This document shows positions 60,462 to 64,000 of a stretch of DNA of 64,000 nt, piece by piece. Location of the stretch: positions 25,312,564 to 25,376,563 of the forward strand of contig NC_092571.1 of assembly GCF_037975245.1 (NCBI RefSeq), given 5' to 3'. The position numbers were made by a program, and so were the translations under genes. Below the pieces are notes generated by a model that did no database searches, had not been told where the DNA came from, and was given only the letters and a program-made list of their open reading frames with translations. The stretch's first letter is position 1, and each line of letters begins with the position of its first letter. This stretch comes from Apostichopus japonicus (taxonomy: Eukaryota > Echinodermata > Holothuroidea > Aspidochirotida > Stichopodidae).

Positions 60462-62774
60462 TGTACTTCCATGCTTTCGATCGGCTCAAACAGTGACAAA
60501 AAATCGCACTCCAATTGGCAGATATGAATGTTGCATAGGTTTAAATGGTTCCTAAGTAACACTATACACAAGGCTGTGAAGAATAGCTTGAGTTTCTATG
60601 TCTAAATAAGACATAATTGAGCCCTTCGTGTTTTTCAATTTGATTTTAATATTTTATGATTAATTTAATTATTGAAATGTTTTATTTTCTGTACTGGAGA
60701 TGCTGAATCTAAACTAGTGGTCCTGTTAACACGGCATAACGATGACATCATTTTCAGCACGTATATATAACAACACTTTGAATATTCTAACCCCCTTCCC
60801 CCACCCCCTGCACAATCAGGATCTCCCCAAAAGGGAGAATCTTGATCCACAAGGCCCATCAAATTTTGGAATCCCATTTGGGATCAGTCTTACCAACTCA
60901 GGTAAAGGGAAAACAAGATCCTGTGTCCCGTTCTCAAAATGTGAACAATTAATGCTCAAGACACAACGTAGGCCTACTGTAACACTAATAACATCAGGAA
61001 TGTCTTTATATATAGTGTTACAAGTGTTTCAGGTAATCCCAGGTAGGGAAATCAGTTCAAATGAAAGATCCCACTGTAATAATACAAATTATATTTATGT
61101 ACATTAACATGCATGCATGCTAGTATCAATTTAATTTTCGGCCTTTTCTCAGGTAACTAACTTCAGTGTCCCCAGTTTACCACAGTTTTTCTTTAGATAT
61201 ATTTTTTTTATGTCATCATGAACATATCCATCAGTTTCCTACAGATTTGATCTTTGAATTTTTTTTTTACTGGATTTTACAATTGTATTATACATATATG
61301 GAATCCATATCTCATAGATAGCTGCATAGATACGGTCATATTTACAGATTAAAAGAGTAATTCACAAATAATTATGCCCTCTTATTGTGTAGTTGGACAA
61401 TACTGTGTTAATGCCATCTATTCACTGCAGGGTATAAAACTGTGTCTGTCAACATCGCATCATGGGAGCTGCTTGTTTATGATTAGATACTCTGAAATGA
61501 GGTCAAGGACTGTGAGCTAATTAAAAAATCAGGTTAACTACATGATGTTGTCGTGAAGTATTTCATTATCCATAATCTACTTTTTTTTTTCGGTTTTTTT
61601 TTTTTTGTGTGTGTGTGTGAGTCAGTTTCATATAGTTACAATACAGATTGTGTGTTGGATTCACTATATAGATACATGTACGTTTATATCCAAGACATTT
61701 AACCTAATAGACAGGGCGGGCATTTACCCACAATCAGGGTCTATAACCTTTATATCTGTACAGTCAATTAAATATGATATAGATATAGATATTAGTCTGA
61801 GAAGTAGCACATGCATGTTACAAAAGAAAAGGCGGAAGGGGATAAAATTAGAGCAGATTAGACAGATAGCTCTCAGGTTTTATGAAACTTTTAAGAGAAA
61901 AGTTGCTGATTGGTTGATAATCTAATTAAAATTACTGAATTAATGTGAAATATACATTACAGGATTTACATAGGCAGAGGCATTTACAGTGTGTATGCAT
62001 TGATAGACAGAGATACTGTATATACTAATCACCGGCTGCTCTTGTTTTGGGTGGAGGTTTGCTGAGACTTGTAACCAGTCGATTCAATTTTTTAAGGTTT
62101 TAAGTGGAATCATTTAAAAGTAATTTGTCTGCCTTGAGTCAAGTTGGTGACTGGCACTTTACAGACTTGTTTATTGTCACTTTTGACAATTTTAGTGATG
62201 TGAGTCACAGTTCGTTTAACAATAGCGGACCAGTTCAAGTTTCAAGATGTGTTCCAACTTTCACAGACAGAAAAAATGGAAAGTTTACAGATTTCATTGT
62301 AATAATTAACAATGGAACTGGCTTTGAACACTAAGAAAGTGAATAGTTTGAAGTAATTTCTGGCCAGAAAGTAAAGGAGGTCCTGGAAGAATAGTCCCTT
62401 CCATTCATAAAATGAGAAGATGACTTTTAAGGAACAAAATTAATTAAAGACCAGTAAAAGAGCACTGATTGCTTTATAAGTCCAAGTTGTATTTGTACAG
62501 TATATACCACCTATAATTACTTTTGAGAAATCACCCTTTAATTTAAACATCTGAAGCTCACCAGTTTAATTGAACTTATAAGAATTATGAAATCATAAAG
62601 ACCATTTGATCAGTTCGTCAGATGCAAGACAAAACTCAATAGATTGAAGAATATTTTATATTAAAGACTTCAGCTAGATTTTCAAGGAGAATGTTGTTGA
62701 AAGTTATCCAAGAATGCTGTCGTTAGATACCAAAGTTGAAAGAAAGTTTTCATCAAGTATCGTTCAGTAATAAC

Positions 62775-63137
62775 TTACAGGCATTGAAGACCCAAACCGC
62801 GTGCGGCCATCTGAAAAAGTTAATTTTCTGTTGCTTGCAAGTGACGTTTTTGTTTGTGTCCTACAAAATGCAGACAGTAATGAAACATGATACCTTAATT
62901 GTTATCTTTAGCTGGACCTGAGATGTCCATAGCTGTATCGTTTATACACTGTGCTGTGGGTATTGACCGCAGCTGCATATACTGGCTGTACACTAGTGTC
63001 TAATTACACTAGAAAGCTGTGTGTGTATTTTCTGGGATCGATGGTGGTGTTTAACACTTCTGTTACACCTCATTCGAAACTAGGTCAAATTACCGGCATA
63101 AGACGTTTCTTTTTGCACGAGTCTTCACACCCTTTAA
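62775..63137. mobile_element. TTAA-flanked TIR element, copy 5 (inverse)
   Basis: TTAC on the left and TTAA on the right; a few bases of the left TIR are missing (gaagacccaaaccgcg). The interior matches the other copies. Confidence 0.85.
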
Positions 63138-63396
63138 CATTACCAGGCCCCACCCTGGGGAGTAGACTATACATTTATCAAGTAAGCTTTAAAGGAGCAT
63201 TCCAGAAATTAAAGGCATAATTTAAAACAGAACATGTATCTCGAAACTGAAATTGCACTAATTAAAAACTCATTACTTTAAGTAGGCACTGAACTTTTTC
63301 TTATTTTTTTTTATCATGAATTATGGCATGGCAAAGCTAGATTTCTGCCTAAAACTACACCTTTGATTTACAATAAAAGCCATGGAAACCATTGAA

Positions 63397-63464
63397 ATGG
63401 TAATGAGTTGTAAAATCCTGAACAGTGAGACGACTTCCAGTTTGTTATATATATATATATATAA
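63397..63464 (-). repeat. Trailer fragment of composite repeat plus TA run
   Basis: atggtaatgagttgtaaaatcctgaacagtgagacgacttccag corresponds to 28525-28567 and is followed by (ta)n. Confidence 0.55.
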
Positions 63465-64000
63465 AGGTATTTATTTCAAGGACACCAACATTGACAGGTA
63501 TATTGAGCTGTCAGTTAGGTACGTTACAGGTCGATGGCCTGTCATCATACACCTGTTATCGTAGCTACAATTGCACTAGAAGGTATCATCTTTTATTCTG
63601 ATTAAATGCGGCTCAGAATCACAGGTACAATCCCATCCTTCCTTGAGTGGGTGTTTTTTTTTCTTGTGGTAAAGTATACTATTAAGCATTTCATAGAAAG
63701 TATACTATTAAGCATTCATATTATTGCAGAATTTGCATCTGTTATATTTTTTTTCTTTTTTTCTTTGCGCAATCGACACACAAGATGGTTATCTCGAGAA
63801 GCCATTCAACCTCCTTGAAGATAAGATTCAATTCCATCCACACTTCAAGATCCACAAAAATTACCTAGCAGATTTTAAAAGAAAAAATGAAAAGAAAAAA
63901 CGAAATCTTTTTCGGATATATTCGTCCGGTCGCGTGCTAGAAGGCGATCATGCAAGCATCGGTCTTAATGCGAGCATGCAGTGTTCACGTTTTAGAATGC

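Larger units (their letters stand above)
42600..64000. other. Presumed intergenic region, repeats only
   Basis: After the probable EXOSC10 3' end I recognise no exon on either strand. Repeats account for 43040-43365, 44217-44606, 48356-48732, 49805-51910, 58310-58560, 60094-60461 and 62775-63137. The remaining stretches (45000-47700, 52000-58300, 60500-62700) are AT-rich with poly-T runs and no recognisable content. If the alternative terminal exon at 53715 were right, this region would partly be intron. Confidence 0.5.

Overview
The window reads as nuclear DNA of a marine invertebrate animal, most likely an echinoderm and perhaps a sea cucumber. That placement is an inference from the style of the repeats and from one recognisable gene; nothing here proves it. 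The DNA is AT-rich and dominated by non-coding sequence: introns of 1 to 25 kb, tRNA-derived SINEs, small terminal-inverted-repeat (TIR) elements, minisatellites and TA microsatellites.

The only gene I can recognise is the 3' part of a plus-strand homologue of EXOSC10 (PM/Scl-100, Rrp6), the nuclear exosome 3'-5' exoribonuclease. Only the tail beyond the catalytic and HRDC domains lies here; the enzyme core must be to the left. Six exons are well supported (991-1154, 4168-4260, 8295-8471, 12725-12878, 14169-14227, 39440-39507). All have GT-AG borders and their phases join without a frameshift. Landmarks recalled from vertebrate EXOSC10 appear in order: NPFKM, YLPAS, FQPYDY and KSMSF. A seventh, terminal exon at 42135-42180 fits by phase, acceptor, a C-terminal W-P motif and an AATAAA 133 bases past the stop, but is less certain. 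Together about 760 coding bases spread over 41 kb.

Layout: 1-14.2 kb holds five exons with introns of 1.3-4.3 kb. These introns carry a foldback element with minisatellite arms (3.2-3.8 kb), a tRNA-derived SINE broken by a 40-bp perfect palindrome (5.2-5.6 kb), a dispersed repeat pair (2.7 and 7.1 kb) and a second SINE type (8.8 kb). From 14.2 to 39.4 kb is one 25-kb intron with repeats carrying nuclear-receptor-like half-sites, a hammerhead-like inverted repeat (18.5-18.9 kb), a SINE (22.3 kb), a 1.4-kb array of a 25-bp unit (24.3-25.7 kb), an 86-bp decaying tandem array (31.7-32.3 kb) and a 97-bp pyrimidine-rich minisatellite (37.9-38.75 kb). From 39.4 to 42.6 kb are the last exons and a 217-bp duplication of the presumed 3' end. 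From 42.6 to 64 kb I see no gene, only repeats.

The most interesting material is mobile-element architecture. There are five copies of a roughly 340-360-bp TIR family flanked by TTAA, two copies of a 361-378-bp TIR family with perfect 8-bp target duplications (one nested inside a tRNA-like repeat), and two 28-40-bp palindromes with the same CAGGGAG ends, each flanked by short direct repeats. I found no multi-gene system or novel protein machinery.
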